DNA of 64,000 nucleotides, from positions 62,001 through 126,000 of the forward strand of contig CANTFK010000888.1 in assembly GCA_947646735.1 (NCBI GenBank). The letters run 5' to 3'. Below, piece after piece: positions 9,597 through 21,240 of this stretch. The notes under the pieces were generated by a model. It searched no databases. It was given only the letters and a program-made list of their open reading frames with translations, and was not told the DNA's origin. A program made the position numbers and the translations under genes. This stretch comes from Peronospora farinosa. Taxonomy: Eukaryota > Oomycota > Peronosporomycetes > Peronosporales > Peronosporaceae. Positions within the stretch are counted from its first letter, which is position 1. Every line of letters starts with the position of its first letter.

Positions 9597-11606
9597 TTAC
9601 TCGATGGTAAAACCGGTGATGTCCATCTGTACGATTAGATTGACGTACTCCGCCATCACCTCCTTCGACTTATAGATAGGCAGATCAAGACGGTTGAAAC
9701 ACGTGTGTGCCTTTGGAAATAGGAACGAAGGGTTCGTGCCAGCAAACGCAACGTTAAAACGCCGCACACGACCGTCACTGCTGATCAAACCCTTAAAACC
9801 CTGCGCCGGGACTCGACTAGTGCCTGTCGCGAACTGAAGCAAGCGAACGCGGTCCTCGTTCCTCATTTCTTCCACTACCTCCCATAGCCACTCAATGTTT
9901 CGGAGCTCGAGTTCCGTGGGAAAGTTGTGTGTAAAAAACTTAAAGTCGGTGTGTTTCTTCCAATCCTCTACGTCGATAGATGGCACTCCACACATCAGTA
10001 GTTCAAGCTCTTGGTAGTCAAACAGCTTAAGCAGTCCTTCAGGCACTACGTCGTAGAGCGCCGTAAGGAACGATAGCAGTTGAGCGCTAATGCTTCCCAG
10101 CACATGGTATTTAAAGAGTGCGTCCAAATACCGAGAGCGGTTCTCACGTGTTACGTCGATATTAACGCCACCCTCGACAAGCTCAACGACGTCCGCCTTG
10201 CCATCCACAACGCGAGTGGCTGTAAAGTCCAGACACAACGGTTCAATGTCGTCGATCTTTTTCACCATCAATGCACTATTGTATATCTCGTCATCAAGGA
10301 ATTGCAAATCGGAGAATGAGATCGGCACACCCAGAATGTGCTTGAGGAATGGTAGTGCGAGATGCACCGGCATCAAATGCTCTTCCAAAATTGCTTTGCC
10401 CACGAGCCTTCCTGCAAACCCAAAATAAGCCAAGTGGTCATCCTCACCAATTAGCAAGTCTGAGCTCGCGTTAATCCAATAACTTCGTTCGTCTCCAACC
10501 GTGCTCACGAAAAGTCCAAAGGTCGGGTCAAAAAGTTCAGCAAACAGCAGCGTGAACCATTCGCGCATAACGCCACCTGCATCTAGCGCTGGCTCTCCAT
10601 CAAAAACCACACGCCACCTCTGTCTCAACTGAAACGGCTTCATAGCTGTTACACGTTCAAAGGAGTCCTGCAACAGATGATCCCGTCGCACCACGAGCTC
10701 TGCATGTCCAGACTCCCAGGGTAGCCACAGCCGATGAATTTCCGTCGAGAACCAGCGAATCTTGTCTGGGAATGGCAAATTATGCACGCGCTCGAGATTC
10801 ATAATGAGTTCCGAGCTGCCTTTACCGTCTAGAATATTAATCCTGTAGTGGAAATCCGTCGCAACCACATCACTCTCATTCAGCACCAATCTTCCTATGG
10901 AATCTCTTACGCGAATATATCCAACAGACAAGTTGCTGTCTCGGTCCGTCGCATCCAAGTACCGATTCAGCGACAACCTTCCTCCTGGATCACTCTCCAT
11001 TGAAGTTCGTTGAGCTCTTGAATGTCCTCTGGTAGATTGCTGTCGAACCCATCGATGTAACCCATCAGTTGTTGGCATTCGTTTCCACTCTTGTCGTCGA
11101 CTAGCAGCTAATTGCAATTTACTCATTTTGCTTTTCAACTTTTTCTTTTTTTTCAAATACTCAAAACTTTGTCGACTAAAAGACCCACCAATTGCATCAT
11201 CGCCATGTGCCGATGCAAAAGCTTCCATCTCACCAATTCTTCCCATTCTATGGGTGGAAGAAGAGCTTAAACTGCTACTATTGGAATGCTGCGTCAAACT
11301 GCGACGTCGGGAGCGATTATTATTACCTGCTACGTCTCGTTCTGCACCCTTTAAAGTCTGACACAAGTCACACAGCTTTCGTTCTGGATGGTTGAGGAAT
11401 TTACACACCCCACAGCGCCACAGTGTCTGCTCTGTAAAGCTGTCATTGAGTTCCTCACGGTAAACATCAGCTGGTTCCTGAGTAAACACAAGAGACTCAC
11501 GCTCTCGCTGGACTTGAATACGACGACAAAAGAAGAGCAACATCACAATGGCCCCAACAAAGAGCAGGACACTCATGGCTACAAGCACTGCCAGACCTGC
11601 CGTCAT
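9597..11606 (-). CDS. HECT E3 ubiquitin ligase with N-terminal membrane span and RanBP2-type zinc finger
   Basis: A single-exon, 669-residue protein starting at the ATG at 11606. Residues about 4-27 are a strong hydrophobic segment (GLAVLVAMSVLLFVGAIVML), a likely membrane anchor. At about 63-88 is a RanBP2-type zinc finger (WRCGVCKF...CDLCQTLKG), a fold that often binds ubiquitin or RNA. A Ser-rich linker precedes a HECT domain covering roughly residues 300-669. The catalytic cysteine is Cys636 in KAHTCFNRLDLP, 33 residues from the C-terminus, with an intact N- and C-lobe. HECT ligases form a thioester with ubiquitin before transfer. There are no WW or C2 domains, so it is not a canonical NEDD4. 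Substrates are unknown. Confidence 0.93.
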   Translation of the reverse strand: MTAGLAVLVAMSVLLFVGAIVMLLFFCRRIQVQRERESLVFTQEPADVYREELNDSFTEQTLWRCGVCKFLNHPERKLCDLCQTLKGAERDVAGNNNRSRRRSLTQHSNSSSLSSSSTHRMGRIGEMEAFASAHGDDAIGGSFSRQSFEYLKKKKKLKSKMSKLQLAASRRQEWKRMPTTDGLHRWVRQQSTRGHSRAQRTSMESDPGGRLSLNRYLDATDRDSNLSVGYIRVRDSIGRLVLNESDVVATDFHYRINILDGKGSSELIMNLERVHNLPFPDKIRWFSTEIHRLWLPWESGHAELVVRRDHLLQDSFERVTAMKPFQLRQRWRVVFDGEPALDAGGVMREWFTLLFAELFDPTFGLFVSTVGDERSYWINASSDLLIGEDDHLAYFGFAGRLVGKAILEEHLMPVHLALPFLKHILGVPISFSDLQFLDDEIYNSALMVKKIDDIEPLCLDFTATRVVDGKADVVELVEGGVNIDVTRENRSRYLDALFKYHVLGSISAQLLSFLTALYDVVPEGLLKLFDYQELELLMCGVPSIDVEDWKKHTDFKFFTHNFPTELELRNIEWLWEVVEEMRNEDRVRLLQFATGTSRVPAQGFKGLISSDGRVRRFNVAFAGTNPSFLFPKAHTCFNRLDLPIYKSKEVMAEYVNLIVQMDITGFTIE

Positions 11607-13595
11607 GTCGTGATTCGAAAGGTATCGACAGAGAAGTATTCAATGGGTTGACTACTTGTGGCACTTATTCAAAAGCTTCACTTTTCTGCACGCTGATTGG
11701 CTTAAAAATGTACCAAAACGTAGCACCGACTTTTTGTCGGTCTATTGAATTGTGTTGGATGAGAGAAATATAACGACGCCTAACCCTGGAAGAGTCAGAC
11801 AAATAGTAGGACTGAGGATTCTGGCTAGATATGTAGTTCGAGAATGGGCTACTTTTGTATTATAATTGTTCCCACCTTTGACCACAACGGCAAATCATTG
11901 GCTCCTAGATAGCAGATGGTTGTAGCAGCTGCCAATCAACAGCGTCTTTGGGCTCCAACATACTGAGACTAATGCAATTTCCTTTCATTGGCAGTAAGGA
12001 TCGTGGTCTTGTAAGCATCTCTTCAATTAGTCGGTTTTTCAGTTATAATCAAGCAAAATTGTATAATTTGAGCCTTTACAAACGTCAAGACAAAAGTGTC
12101 AAACCGCAATTTTTGTCAACCAGGAAAAACACGATGCTATAGTTAGTATATATCTTGCGCTTTGCATAATGAGTACGAGCGGATCAGTTGAATGGCAACG
12201 TGATCCTGCGTGGTCACGCGCATGTCAACACTTGCTGTCGTACACGTCAAACTGGTGAAAATGCAAAGTATCAGGATGGTGGAACATCGTCTGCAAAAAA
12301 GCATCGATGTTTTAGATGGATGAGGGGTGAAATCTAAAACCGATGGTTCAGTTACATGTACCTGCTCGCTACATGTCGCCACTTCATCTTACTACGCGAC
12401 ACGCCGTCTCAATTGCCTAGGCGTTGCCAGCGACATGTCACTCTGTAGTCGCTAATGGTGTCAAATAGATGAATTTCTTATCGATGGCGCTTGCACTGTC
12501 CGCGTGTATCACTCAAAGTACTAGTTTCCTGTCCATCTCATTTTTCTGGACAATCCATTTGGTGCTGTATGATGCACAATGCTCTGAAGGCAGACGAGAT
12601 GTCAGTAGTCGTTGAAATAGACAAAAATGCTGCCCTTGTGATCGAGGGTCTCACGCTGGTGATCGAGGGAATTAGAGCTTGCGGAGCTTGTTAAACATAG
12701 GCCGGGTAGGGCAAATTCTACGGGCACGCGCTTCCTGTAGTAGTGACGACGACAGTACCCGTCGTCATTACAGAAACGTGTCTTATTGATTCTGGGTGCG
12801 CTAGTACAGTAAGTAGGTTGCATTCGTTTCCATTGAAACCCACGGCGAGTGTCCTGTGCGTTTCGGTCTTTTCACCAAGAATATCATCTGGATAGGAAGA
12901 CACTCGATCCAGGAGCTCATCAAGCAACTTGGCACGCCGCCATCGTCTCAAATGAATGGATGCACATTTTGCCCCTGCATTTATTGGCGAACCCAGTCCA
13001 TGATAGACGTCGCGTAGCTTTTACCTTAGCTATTGGCGTTGTAACCATCACAGCCAATGGACTGTCAATCGAACAAGTTGGAAGCGAGGTAAACATTGCC
13101 ACTGTGTTCATCGCTGCAATTGCCGAGAATGTCTATCAAGTACCGGTCCTTCGCTTGTCTAATGCACACTGCGTCTTTCTGCCGCTGTCTTGCCCGAGGC
13201 TAATTATGTCGTCACTTGCACTAAAAAAGATCGTCGTGTTGGCGATTTCTGCCTGTGTGAACTTCCAGCGGGTGGTACTGACACGGTAGCTGGTTCTCCA
13301 AAGTCAGAAGCACGAAAGACACGTTTTGTCAAGTTGTTACGTGAGCACGCAGCTTCGCGATCACATCAAACAGCAGGCAACAGCGGCTTGCTTAGTCAAA
13401 TCACTACTGCCTTCTGTTTCCGTGGCCGAAACGCCGACGGCTTCAAACTAAGATTCAATATGTCCGCCATATCCGGTGGGCATTCACCTGCTGTCCACGC
13501 AACGATAATGCAAACACATTCTTTCCAGCAACACAGACCAAGTTCATTGCAATGCTACGTGATTCAAGGCAAAACATGCGAGTTGCACTCGCATT
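11607..13595. other. Gene-poor 2-kb stretch with possible degraded coding remnant
   Basis: I see no convincing gene between the HECT ligase and SEC63. On the plus strand around 12720-12850 a frame reads ...VVITETCLIDSGCAST, reminiscent of an aspartic-protease DSG core. Further frames at 12849-13289 and 13190-13621 are open but unrecognised and interrupted. This may be an old retroelement remnant; the evidence is weak. On the minus strand 12304..12143 could encode a 53-residue peptide with a hydrophobic N-terminus (CSTILILCIFTSLTCTTAS), which is too short to call a secreted protein. Confidence 0.3.
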
Positions 13596-15492
13596 CTATT
13601 TTTCCTTCTTACTCTCCTTAGTCTCCTTTTCACTTTCATCCTGCTCCAAGTCCTCATCCTCTTTCTCGCTATCACTCGAGTCCGCAGCGTTCATCACCTG
13701 CTCAAACAGTGTGGGCTCGTTATCTAATTCCAAATCCTCTGGGTGCGGCTGATAAACCGGAAGAGTGGATGCAGGGGCAACGTTAAACTGCAGCATTCAC
13801 ACAGAAACACACATAGCCATCAATAAGTAACTAAACATGCAAATGAGCAATATAACCACAAGAACGAACCTTAGCAACAGCGCGCAAGTCCATGCCGACG
13901 TATGAGTCACTCTTAACAAAAATATCCAGCTGGTAGGTGCCAGCCTTTGGTGGGGCCTGCAGCTGCAGCTTCTGCTCAAACACATGCTCTTGTGATGTCA
14001 TTTTAGCAAAAGAGTGAAGATGGTTCATCTTCGTATCGCCCACCACGCAGTACCAGCGCTCCATCTTCGGGTACGGGAATCGCGGAGCGTACACCAGGTC
14101 GCACGTGTCGCCTTCCTTCACGTTCTTACGGGTAAGCTTGACAGTGACCGTCATAATGTCACCCTCAGCAATAAACTCTTCATCGTCAACAGCTATCGAA
14201 ATCTGCAGCTCCATGTTAGGCATCATCTCTAGCACTTTGTTCACTTCGGCGCGGTTCTCCTCCGACAAATCGACCAGCCCCTTACGTTCTTCCGGCTTCA
14301 TAGCAATGTATTGGTGCATGCTACGCACAGCGCTCTTGCCTGTGACAATGTGCTTGACCTCCGACTCTGTCAGGTGCGGCAATTGCAGGAAAGGCGGGTC
14401 CTTGAACCAGAGTCCCTGTGTCAAGAACTGCTGCATCTCCATTAGATTGAGTGTGGTCTGCAGCCAAGACTTCATGACCGAAATCTCCAACATTCCGTCC
14501 ACCAGCTGAATAGATTTCTTCAGCATCGCGTGGAGGTCTTTCTGCAGCGTGGGGCTCAGCTTTTCACGCAGAAAGTGCGCATGTAGGAGCAAGTTGGCCT
14601 TAATGATAGCAGGGTGGTTGAACTTGGGCTTGGCCATCATTTCCATCTGCTTGAACTTCTTCGACAACGCATTCAGCTCCACCTCGTCCGTTGAGTGTCG
14701 CGGAATCTCGCGAAATTCAGCCGAGCCTGCCAAAATCTCCGGCAACGTCCGCGGATGCGAGTGCTGCGACATGGCAAAGTTGTAAAAGCCGTACGTATCG
14801 TACATGATCATGCTGTCTCCATACTTCTTCGAGTGCGAGTACCATAAAGCGACGCAGCTCGGGATTGCAACGACGAGAATAATCAGATATAGAAAAAGCA
14901 CTAGATTGTGGTTAGCAGGGTCCAGCAAAAAGGTAGGAAGGCCAATAGATAGCTGCATGGCCTGACGTCCGTCCGGGTTGCCAAACTTTTCATAATTTGC
15001 CTTGGCCACCTCATCCGTAAGTGCTTCGTAGGCCTTAGCTACGAGCATGAACTTTTGCTCAGCCACAGCATCGCCGTGATTCTTATCCGGATGGTAAAGG
15101 AGACTCATTTTACGATAGGCACGTTTAATCTCACGCTCTGTGACGCCTGTGGAGATGCCGAGGATAGCAAACGGGTCGAATGATTTGATCTCCGAGTCGT
15201 CCTTAAGTAGCATCGACATACGTACGAGTCCGTACCAGACGGCGGCAAGCACTAGCAGATTAAGTACGAAGGGAAGCGAGAAAACATTGCGAAAGGCCGT
15301 CTTTTCAGCCTGTAGTTGCTTGAGCTTTCGCAATTCACGGTCACAGCGCACGTGACTCTTGTCGAGAAGTCGATCCTTCAAGAAAACGCCATAGAAAATA
15401 CGACGTAGCGATAAGAAAGTCACGGGCACGACATACAGAGCGCAGAGTGATACGGAGAAGTAGTAGAAAGCTGAATTATCGTACTCCAACAT
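13596..15492 (-). CDS. SEC63: SEC63 protein-translocation J-domain membrane protein
   Basis: Two exons on the minus strand, 15492..13870 and 13787..13596, separated by an 82-nt GT..AG phase-0 intron, encode about 604 residues. The ATG at 15492 is the first in frame and gives MLEYDNSAFYYFSVSL, matching the usual SEC63 start just before the first membrane span. Further spans are near residues 90-110 and 205-230. The J domain (FDPFAILGISTGVTEREIK) has an intact HPD at 134-136. A long Brl (Sec63) domain and an acidic Ser/Glu/Asp-Lys C-terminus encoded by exon 2 follow. In the ER membrane SEC63 recruits BiP to the Sec61 channel for post-translational import. Length and order are typical. Confidence 0.94.
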
Positions 15493-15790
15493 AGTAGCGG
15501 AAAGGGCGACGATAAGCAAATGGTTTGATGGACAAGGACCGACAGTGAGGCTGGCGACACGTGGAGCTACGGAACCCAAACTTACCAGAGACGAAAACCC
15601 TAAAGATGCAATTAGACAACGCAATTGGATAAAAGGAATTGCAGGTTGAGAGAGGGAGAAACCCAAAATTAAGGTAGCTATATTACTATTTTGGGGCGTA
15701 TACGCTCTAAGTTTTTTTATGGTATAAAGACTGCGTTCGATACGTCTTTTTTTTTACTTGTTTTCGCTATACTGTCATTTGCTAATCATC

Positions 15791-16770
15791 ATGTCAGCTG
15801 TGACATGGTGCTCCTCGTGGTCCATCTCGACGAATGTCAATGTCCACGTACAGCTCCTGAACGAGAGCGTGGCGACTCTCTCGTCGCTGCCATTGCATTT
15901 AACTCGACCAGAAGGCGATGCCTCTGTCCCGTGCCAATTGTCGCTCCTCTGGGCGCAACAGCCTCTGCGCTGCACTCAGCTCCAGCTTGAGGTGCAATGC
16001 TCTGCTCGTCATGTGGAAGTCTACGCAGAAGGCACGAGGCACAACCTGCTGGGTGAGATGGAGAAGGGAGAAGTGTATTTGGGCACGTTCCGAGGCACGA
16101 AAAAGAGCTCCGAACCGCAGCTATTTGCCATGTCACCAAGCTTTATGAGCAATAAAGACTGCGACGTGCTCAAAAGTTTGCAAACTTTGCGAATCAAATT
16201 TGTGTCGTTAATGGGGGATAAAAGTGTACTGAATTTGCAAGAATTTCGATGCATCTTCAATCCTATGGAACCAGTGGATACAAGGTGAGGGTTTTGGGTA
16301 GATTTGAAGAGATGGTAGATATTAGGATTTGACAGTGCTGATGTTAATTCAGTACGGCGGGACTGACAGGTAAGATAGCTGGACTAGATCTCAAGGGAGT
16401 ATCAGGTGGTGCTCTGGACATGCAGATGCTCCTGAAAGGTTTTCAGCAAACAATGGAGAGAGAAATGGAAACGAAGATTACACGAGTCATGGACGCAAAG
16501 ATTTCAGCGCTGGTTCAACGGTTGGCATTGTCGGAGCAGGCACTTTTGCATTTGCACAAGAAGATGGATACGAAAGATGCCCACGTTCAGGGTAGTCTGG
16601 ACGAGATGAAACAGAAGTTTTGGCAATTGGAAGATCAGCTGAGTCAATTCAGCGTCGCAAAAGAAGTAGAGCGGGAGAAAAAGGACGATCCTGATTATGC
16701 GAGAACAATCGCGGCGAAGCGGCGAATAGTCAGCGATCAAGGAGGTACTGACACTAAAAGATCGCAATAG
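15791..16770 (+). CDS. Uncharacterised spliced gene, 303-residue protein with C-terminal coiled coil
   Basis: Two exons, 15791..16284 and 16353..16770, joined over a 68-nt GT..AG intron. The junction codon AG/T restores the frame into TAGLTGKIAGLDLKG. The N-terminal 165 residues look like a compact beta-rich domain (LQLEVQCSARHVEVYAEG, GEVYLGTFRGTKK, TLRIKFVSL). The second half is helical with heptad-like stretches (METKITRVMDAKISALVQR, LSEQALLHLHKKMD) and a basic tail. The domain order (small beta domain, then coiled coil) recalls the PAAT/C10orf88 family, but this is a weak impression. It is divergent from SEC63, 298 nt apart. Confidence 0.72.
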
Positions 16771-17350
16771 ACAACTGAGTAACAGATAGTTTTGAATGTT
16801 TTTTTATTGAACTCTTAGTTCCACCATCTCATGGAAAGCAGGCAACAATAGCGTTAGGTGTAAGAGAACTTCAAATACTTGTCAAACGACTAGAGTGATA
16901 CCGTAAAACATTATGCCTGCCGCACAGTTAGCCAAGCAATCGATGCTCATCACAACCAAAAGGCAATTATATTAGCCGTGGAAAGGTAAACTCTGCTTTG
17001 AATGTGGCCGCCGACAAGCTATTGCAAAAAGTACGCAGCAAACACCTTCGAATCTCTAAGGCTTCGTACGAATCGCACTTTAGACCTTTTCCACTTTTCA
17101 TGGTTTCCAATCCGTTGCACTCCCCCCTATAGAACAAATTATATTTACACAATTTGTATAAATCGCCAACGGAAAGAACGAGGGACAGCAAGCCGTCTAA
17201 GACGCGCCGCTTACGACTTCCCTGCGTGTATTCCTTTGAGCTACATGACATCACACGACGCTCACATGGCCACAAAACGTGGAAGTAATGGTGGTCATCT
17301 GCAAAGACACCCACACAACAAAGCACAAAGCGTACGCGTCGCGATAGTTA
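16771..17350. other. Intergenic stretch left of the transposon nest
   Basis: About 580 nt between the last gene of the island and the target site of element A. A 119-codon minus-strand frame (17326..16967) is open but resembles nothing I know. No RNA gene or repeat is evident. By the target-site logic of element A, its right end was once contiguous with position 25484. Confidence 0.4.
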
Positions 17351-17355
17351 GCCGC
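17351..17355. repeat. Left target-site duplication of element A (GCCGC)
   Basis: GCCGC immediately before the 5' LTR is repeated at 25484-25488 immediately after the 3' LTR, as expected for gypsy integration. Confidence 0.8.
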
Positions 17356-17958
17356 TGTAACGGGCTCAACGTTACACGTACCCGTTAAGTATGCGATACT
17401 TAACGGGCAGGTCTTAAAAGGTACCTAAGTACTTAAGACCTGTCGCTCGGGTGAGACACACCATGTGTCACACCCTTGCGTATGTGATATACACTAGGTG
17501 TATTCACATTGATGGGGATGACGCCCAGCTGGGACTAGGCGTCATCAAATGACGTCAGTCAGTTACGTCATTGAGCGAGCTTAAATATATTTAAGCTCGC
17601 ACGTTGGGATGCGCATCTATAGAGATGGCACCCATCATTACATATTAACCAATCAGTAGTTAGATTTATATTTAGTTAAAATCTATTAAATATAAATCAG
17701 TCTTGAATTTGCTAAACACCGAAGCACCACGCACGAGAAGCTGAAGAAGCTTCTGCGTGACGTCGGTGCCTTCTTGTTTTAGAAGTTCGTTGCACTCTCG
17801 CTTAAGCGAGAGGCAACTGGTGGTACGACTGCTTAAGCAGTCGACCAACCTCCCAACCACCCTCGCACGCGAAGGTAAGACGGTATAACCGCTTCCTCGC
17901 TTGTGCATAAGGTGTGTGCTCGTAGTACTAGGCAACTTCGTAGAAGTGCCCGTCTACA
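17356..17958 (+). repeat. 5' LTR of element A
   Basis: It starts TGTAACGGGC and ends GTCTACA. It is repeated almost exactly at 24882-25483. It contains several short palindromes (for example GCTTAAATATATTTAAGC and CTCGCTTAAGCGAG), which may form hairpins or bind dimeric factors. Confidence 0.95.
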
Positions 17959-17960
17959 CT

Positions 17961-17978
17961 TGGTAGCACTAGTAGTCC
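17961..17978 (+). other. Putative tRNA primer-binding site of element A
   Basis: TGGTAGCACTAGTAGTCC begins two bases after the 5' LTR, starting with TGG as expected for pairing to a tRNA CCA end. E2 has the same 18-mer after its LTR, and D has TGGTAGCACT at the corresponding site. The tRNA is not identified. Confidence 0.6.
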
Positions 17979-18017
17979 TTCCCACAACCCGTCTCTCTGA
18001 GCGTGCGTGTGGTTGAC

Positions 18018-19098
18018 ATGGTCCTTAATATGGACTGGAGTGACTTCCCTCACCTCTCCCAACATCATAGGGAGTTGGCAGAGCATATGACGCAGGGACT
18101 TGGTGAACAAGCCCTGGTCAATTTCTTGCATTGTCCTCCTGAGCAACATGTTGCTCAGTTGGAGCAATTCGATGCGTTTGTGCTCGGACAGCGTAGAAAC
18201 GCGTCCGAGGTAAACAGCCAAGCCACCGCTGAGTCCATCACTAAGACTCAGGATGAGCTTAGGCTTGAGCAGGCACGTAATGAGGCGCTCAACAGAACTG
18301 TTGAGACGCTCTCTGCCCGGCCTGCTCAACCGAGGCCCATTCGGATGGACCCTCCGAAGTTCGATGGAACTAGCCCTCACACGATTGTCACTGGCTATTA
18401 GCAGTGGAGCAATGTGGAGTGGCGCAGCTCATCGAAGACGACACCAGAATGGTGTCGTATGCCATGTCCAACTTGCGTGGCAAAGCGTCAGAGTGGCCAT
18501 ACTCTGCGCTGATGGCTAATGCTGATGCGTTTCCATCATGGGCGACCTTTAAAACAAAGATTCGCGCCATGTATCAGCCGCCTAAAAACGAAGTGTTGCT
18601 TATGGCGCGCTTCTTTGGAGCACGACAGGTGAAACGCTCTCTGCAAGAATTTGTGCAGGAGATGCGTTCGCTGTCGGCGTCCATCAATGGGAACCGATAC
18701 CAGAGCGTATCAAGGTAGCCACGTTCATGAATGGACTTAGGCATGGCCCATCGCGTCAGGCCCTTTTTAGAAAGGTGCAAGCGACGATGGAAGAGGCAAT
18801 TGACATTGCCTTAGTTGAGGAGCAATCCTACAACAGCGCCTCGGCGACAGCCTATTACAGGCCGTCGTCCGAGAAGTCTGATGCCTCTCCTATGGAGTTA
18901 GGCAATGCAGATGTGATCTGCTACAAGTGCGGCAAGCGAGGCCATATGATGGCTCGCTGCTATGCCAAGGTAGCTACTGGTACTAAGGCAGCCTGCAAAA
19001 GGTCTCCCAACCCGAAGGGAGGTGCGAAAAACCAGCGTGCACGACGCACGGGTTCAGCACCTGCCCAAGATGGGTCGGGAAATGCGGGAGCGCAGTAG
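18018..19098 (+). pseudogene. gag: gag of element A, with CCHC zinc knuckle, two frameshifts
   Basis: The frame opens with MVLNMDWSDFPHLSQHH and continues through a capsid-like region (LIEDDTRMVSYAMSNLRGKA, QEFVQEMRSL) to a zinc knuckle CYKCGKRGHMMARC (CX2CX4HX4C) near 18928-18960. The frame breaks near 18387, where one base is missing relative to E2 (ATTGTCACTGG versus ATTGTTCACTGG), and again near 18695. It then ends at a stop at 19096-19098 with the protease in another frame; that last step could be the natural gag/pol boundary or a third lesion. Gag would form the cytoplasmic virus-like particle. Confidence 0.85.
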
Positions 19099-19100
19099 GG

Positions 19101-19634
19101 GTGGGATGCCCTACTGTCGCGGACTCTGAAGCTACCCCTAAGTTCAGAGTGATCGAACAAATGGGTAGCATAGCCCCTGAGGTTCCAAAAGGTCGGACCT
19201 CAACCCTTTTGGTCTATAGCGCTCGAGTACGAGGCGATGACCAAGTGATGACCCTTCTCGTGGATTCGGGTGCATCACAAAACTTTGTGAAACTCGCGGC
19301 TCTGAAAAAGAGACCGGCGAGTTATGAGTCGCTTTGCCAGGATGGCAAGCGAAAAGAGGTGATCGTTCGTTTAGCGAACGGCGCGCTCGTCAAATCGGAG
19401 GGAGTTCAAGTTGAACTCGCCTTCAGTTTCAGTGACTTCTCCTGTAAAGAGAAGTTCACAGTGCTAGGTATGGAGAGTCCGTATGACCTCATCCTAGGCA
19501 TGCCTTGGTTGGCTAAACACCAACCATGGATAGACTGGCGTACACGCACAGTCGCTAGCTCTACGCAAGACACCGGAAAGGATGTGCTCTTTCGAGAGGC
19601 TTATGTGACTGATGCTGTGTCCAACACACGATGA
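19101..19634 (+). pseudogene. Aspartic protease region of element A
   Basis: A retropepsin-like domain: the catalytic DSG lies in LLVDSGASQNFV (Asp codon at 19262), followed by a flap-like region and [19 protein letters not shown], the conserved C-terminal ILGMPWL element. It lies between gag and reverse transcriptase as in other gypsy elements. The frame closes at 19634 before the linker. Confidence 0.85.
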
Positions 19635-19810
19635 CGGTATGTCAAGTGACACCAAGAACTACCAAGCTCGAAAGGAGTGGTGTAGTTGGAAGTGCACTGG
19701 CGGAAAGCCAGGTGATACATATGCCTACCCAGCTCGAGGAGACTGGTGTAGTGAATGGGGCGATGACAGGTATTCATGCGTCCAATGAAACTGCTCAGAG
19801 CCGATAGCCT

Positions 19811-21240
19811 GTGGCAGTTGATAATAAGCTGACAGGAATTCAAGCGCCACAAGAACCGGCACAGAGCCAAGAGCCTGGTGCGGTTGGAAGGAGTGCTTTA
19901 GCTGAGATAGCAACGACACCTTCTTCCAGGTCAAAGGTCGTGGTGACTCGAGCAACGAGAACCAGTCGTATTAAGACGATCAAGGGCACGTCGAAACGAG
20001 TGACCCTTGGATCAGTCTCGGTCCAAGAGGACGGACCTACGAACGAGTTGTTCGAGGCCGTCGAAGACAAAATGCCGGAGGCATCCTCAGTTGAGGTGCT
20101 CCAACTTGTTTTGGCATCTGCCGAGGAGATAGTAAATCTCTCGGAGATGACGTGGGATCTGTTCCTGTCCGAACTAAAGGAAGGAAATATCCACGAGATA
20201 GTCGCACCAGTTCCAGAAGAGAACGTGGTGGATTGTTGCTCTTCATCCACAATGGATGAGAGCGTCTTGGAGACCGACAAACAGAAACGGTTCGCTGCTC
20301 AAGGCTGGGATGCCTTGAAGGACAGCCCGTTCTATGATGTTCTGTGGAAACACCGTGATGTGTTTCCAGCAGAAGTGCCGAGCCGCCTACCGGCCGATAG
20401 GGGCATCAGGCACGAAATTGACCTGGATCCTGGATCCTGGCACCAAGTATTGTGTGACCAGGCAATGGCCGTTGCCGAAGGAACAAGTCGATTACATCGA
20501 TGAGTTCTTCGACAAGCGAGCTAAGGCGGGACATGTACGTGAGAGCAAGTCGCCTCACTGCAGCCCGACCTTCTGTGTGCGTAAAGCAACAGGTGGATGG
20601 CGCGTGGTTCATGCTTATAATAAGCTGAACACGGCCACCATTCCAGCTCAAACGCCGATCCCGCGGAAAGATGTCTTGTTGAATTCCATGGGAAAGTCAA
20701 CTATCTTTTCCGCGTTGGATCTGAAGGATGGCTACTATCAGGTTCTCATGAGAGATACCGATGTAGCCAAAACGGCAGTAAGCACCCCAAACGGTATGCT
20801 GTGGGAGTGCTTGTGATGTCACAAGGGCTGAAAAATGCTCCGGCAACATTCAACCGAGTAGTGGCTCACGTGATGCGTCAGCACCGTGCCTACGCGCCCC
20901 ATTACTTTGACGATGTATTCGTGCATAGTAGGGCGGAGGACAGTCTGAGTGCAATAGAGTCGCACAAGCGTCATTTAGACGCTGTGTTGCAGACTCTGGG
21001 TGACGCCCAATTATACGTGAACTTGCAAAAGTGCGTAATAGGGGTCCCCGAGATACCTGTACTGGGCTGCATCGTAGGTGCACATGGTGTACGAGCAGAC
21101 GCAGAAAAGGTAAAGGCTGTAAAGGAATGGCCAGTCCCACGTAATGTGAAGGATCTGCGCCAATTCCTTGGGCTCGCTAATTACTTGCGTAAGTACAGCA
21201 AGAATTATGCGGAGCAGACTAAGTATTGTCTGACCTTTTA
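19811..21240 (+). pseudogene. Linker and reverse transcriptase of element A (frameshifted)
   Basis: A Ser/Thr/Glu-rich linker leads to RT starting near LPADRGIRHEIDL. Frames then shift near 20440, 20800 and 21230. Motifs seen include HCSPTFCVRKATGGWR, ALDLKDGYYQVLM, SQGLKNAPATFN, and the catalytic HYFDDVFVHSRA at 20900-20935 (YFDD instead of the usual Y-I/V/L-DD). Thumb motif EIPVLGCIVGAHGVR follows. The three frameshifts mean no full-length enzyme. Confidence 0.88.

Noticed and set aside
12143..12304. 53-residue minus-strand peptide with hydrophobic N-terminus, possible secreted effector
   Set aside because: Too short, no RxLR-dEER or CRN motif, and no supporting context; recorded only as part of the gene-poor stretch.
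12720..13621. Possible copia-type protease/pol remnant (LIDSGCAST)
   Set aside because: Only the DSG core is suggestive; the adjacent frames do not show integrase or RT motifs, so I did not call an element.
15493..15666. Upstream extension of the SEC63 reading frame
   Set aside because: It has no ATG before 15492, and the family normally starts at the MLEYDNSAFYYF-like segment.
16995..17030. LCFECGRRQ, resembling the start of a gag zinc knuckle left of element A
   Set aside because: The His and last Cys are absent and no gag sequence surrounds it, so it does not show the missing 5' part of B.
16967..17326. 119-codon minus-strand ORF
   Set aside because: No recognisable motif, and it lies in an intergenic stretch; chance ORFs of this size occur.
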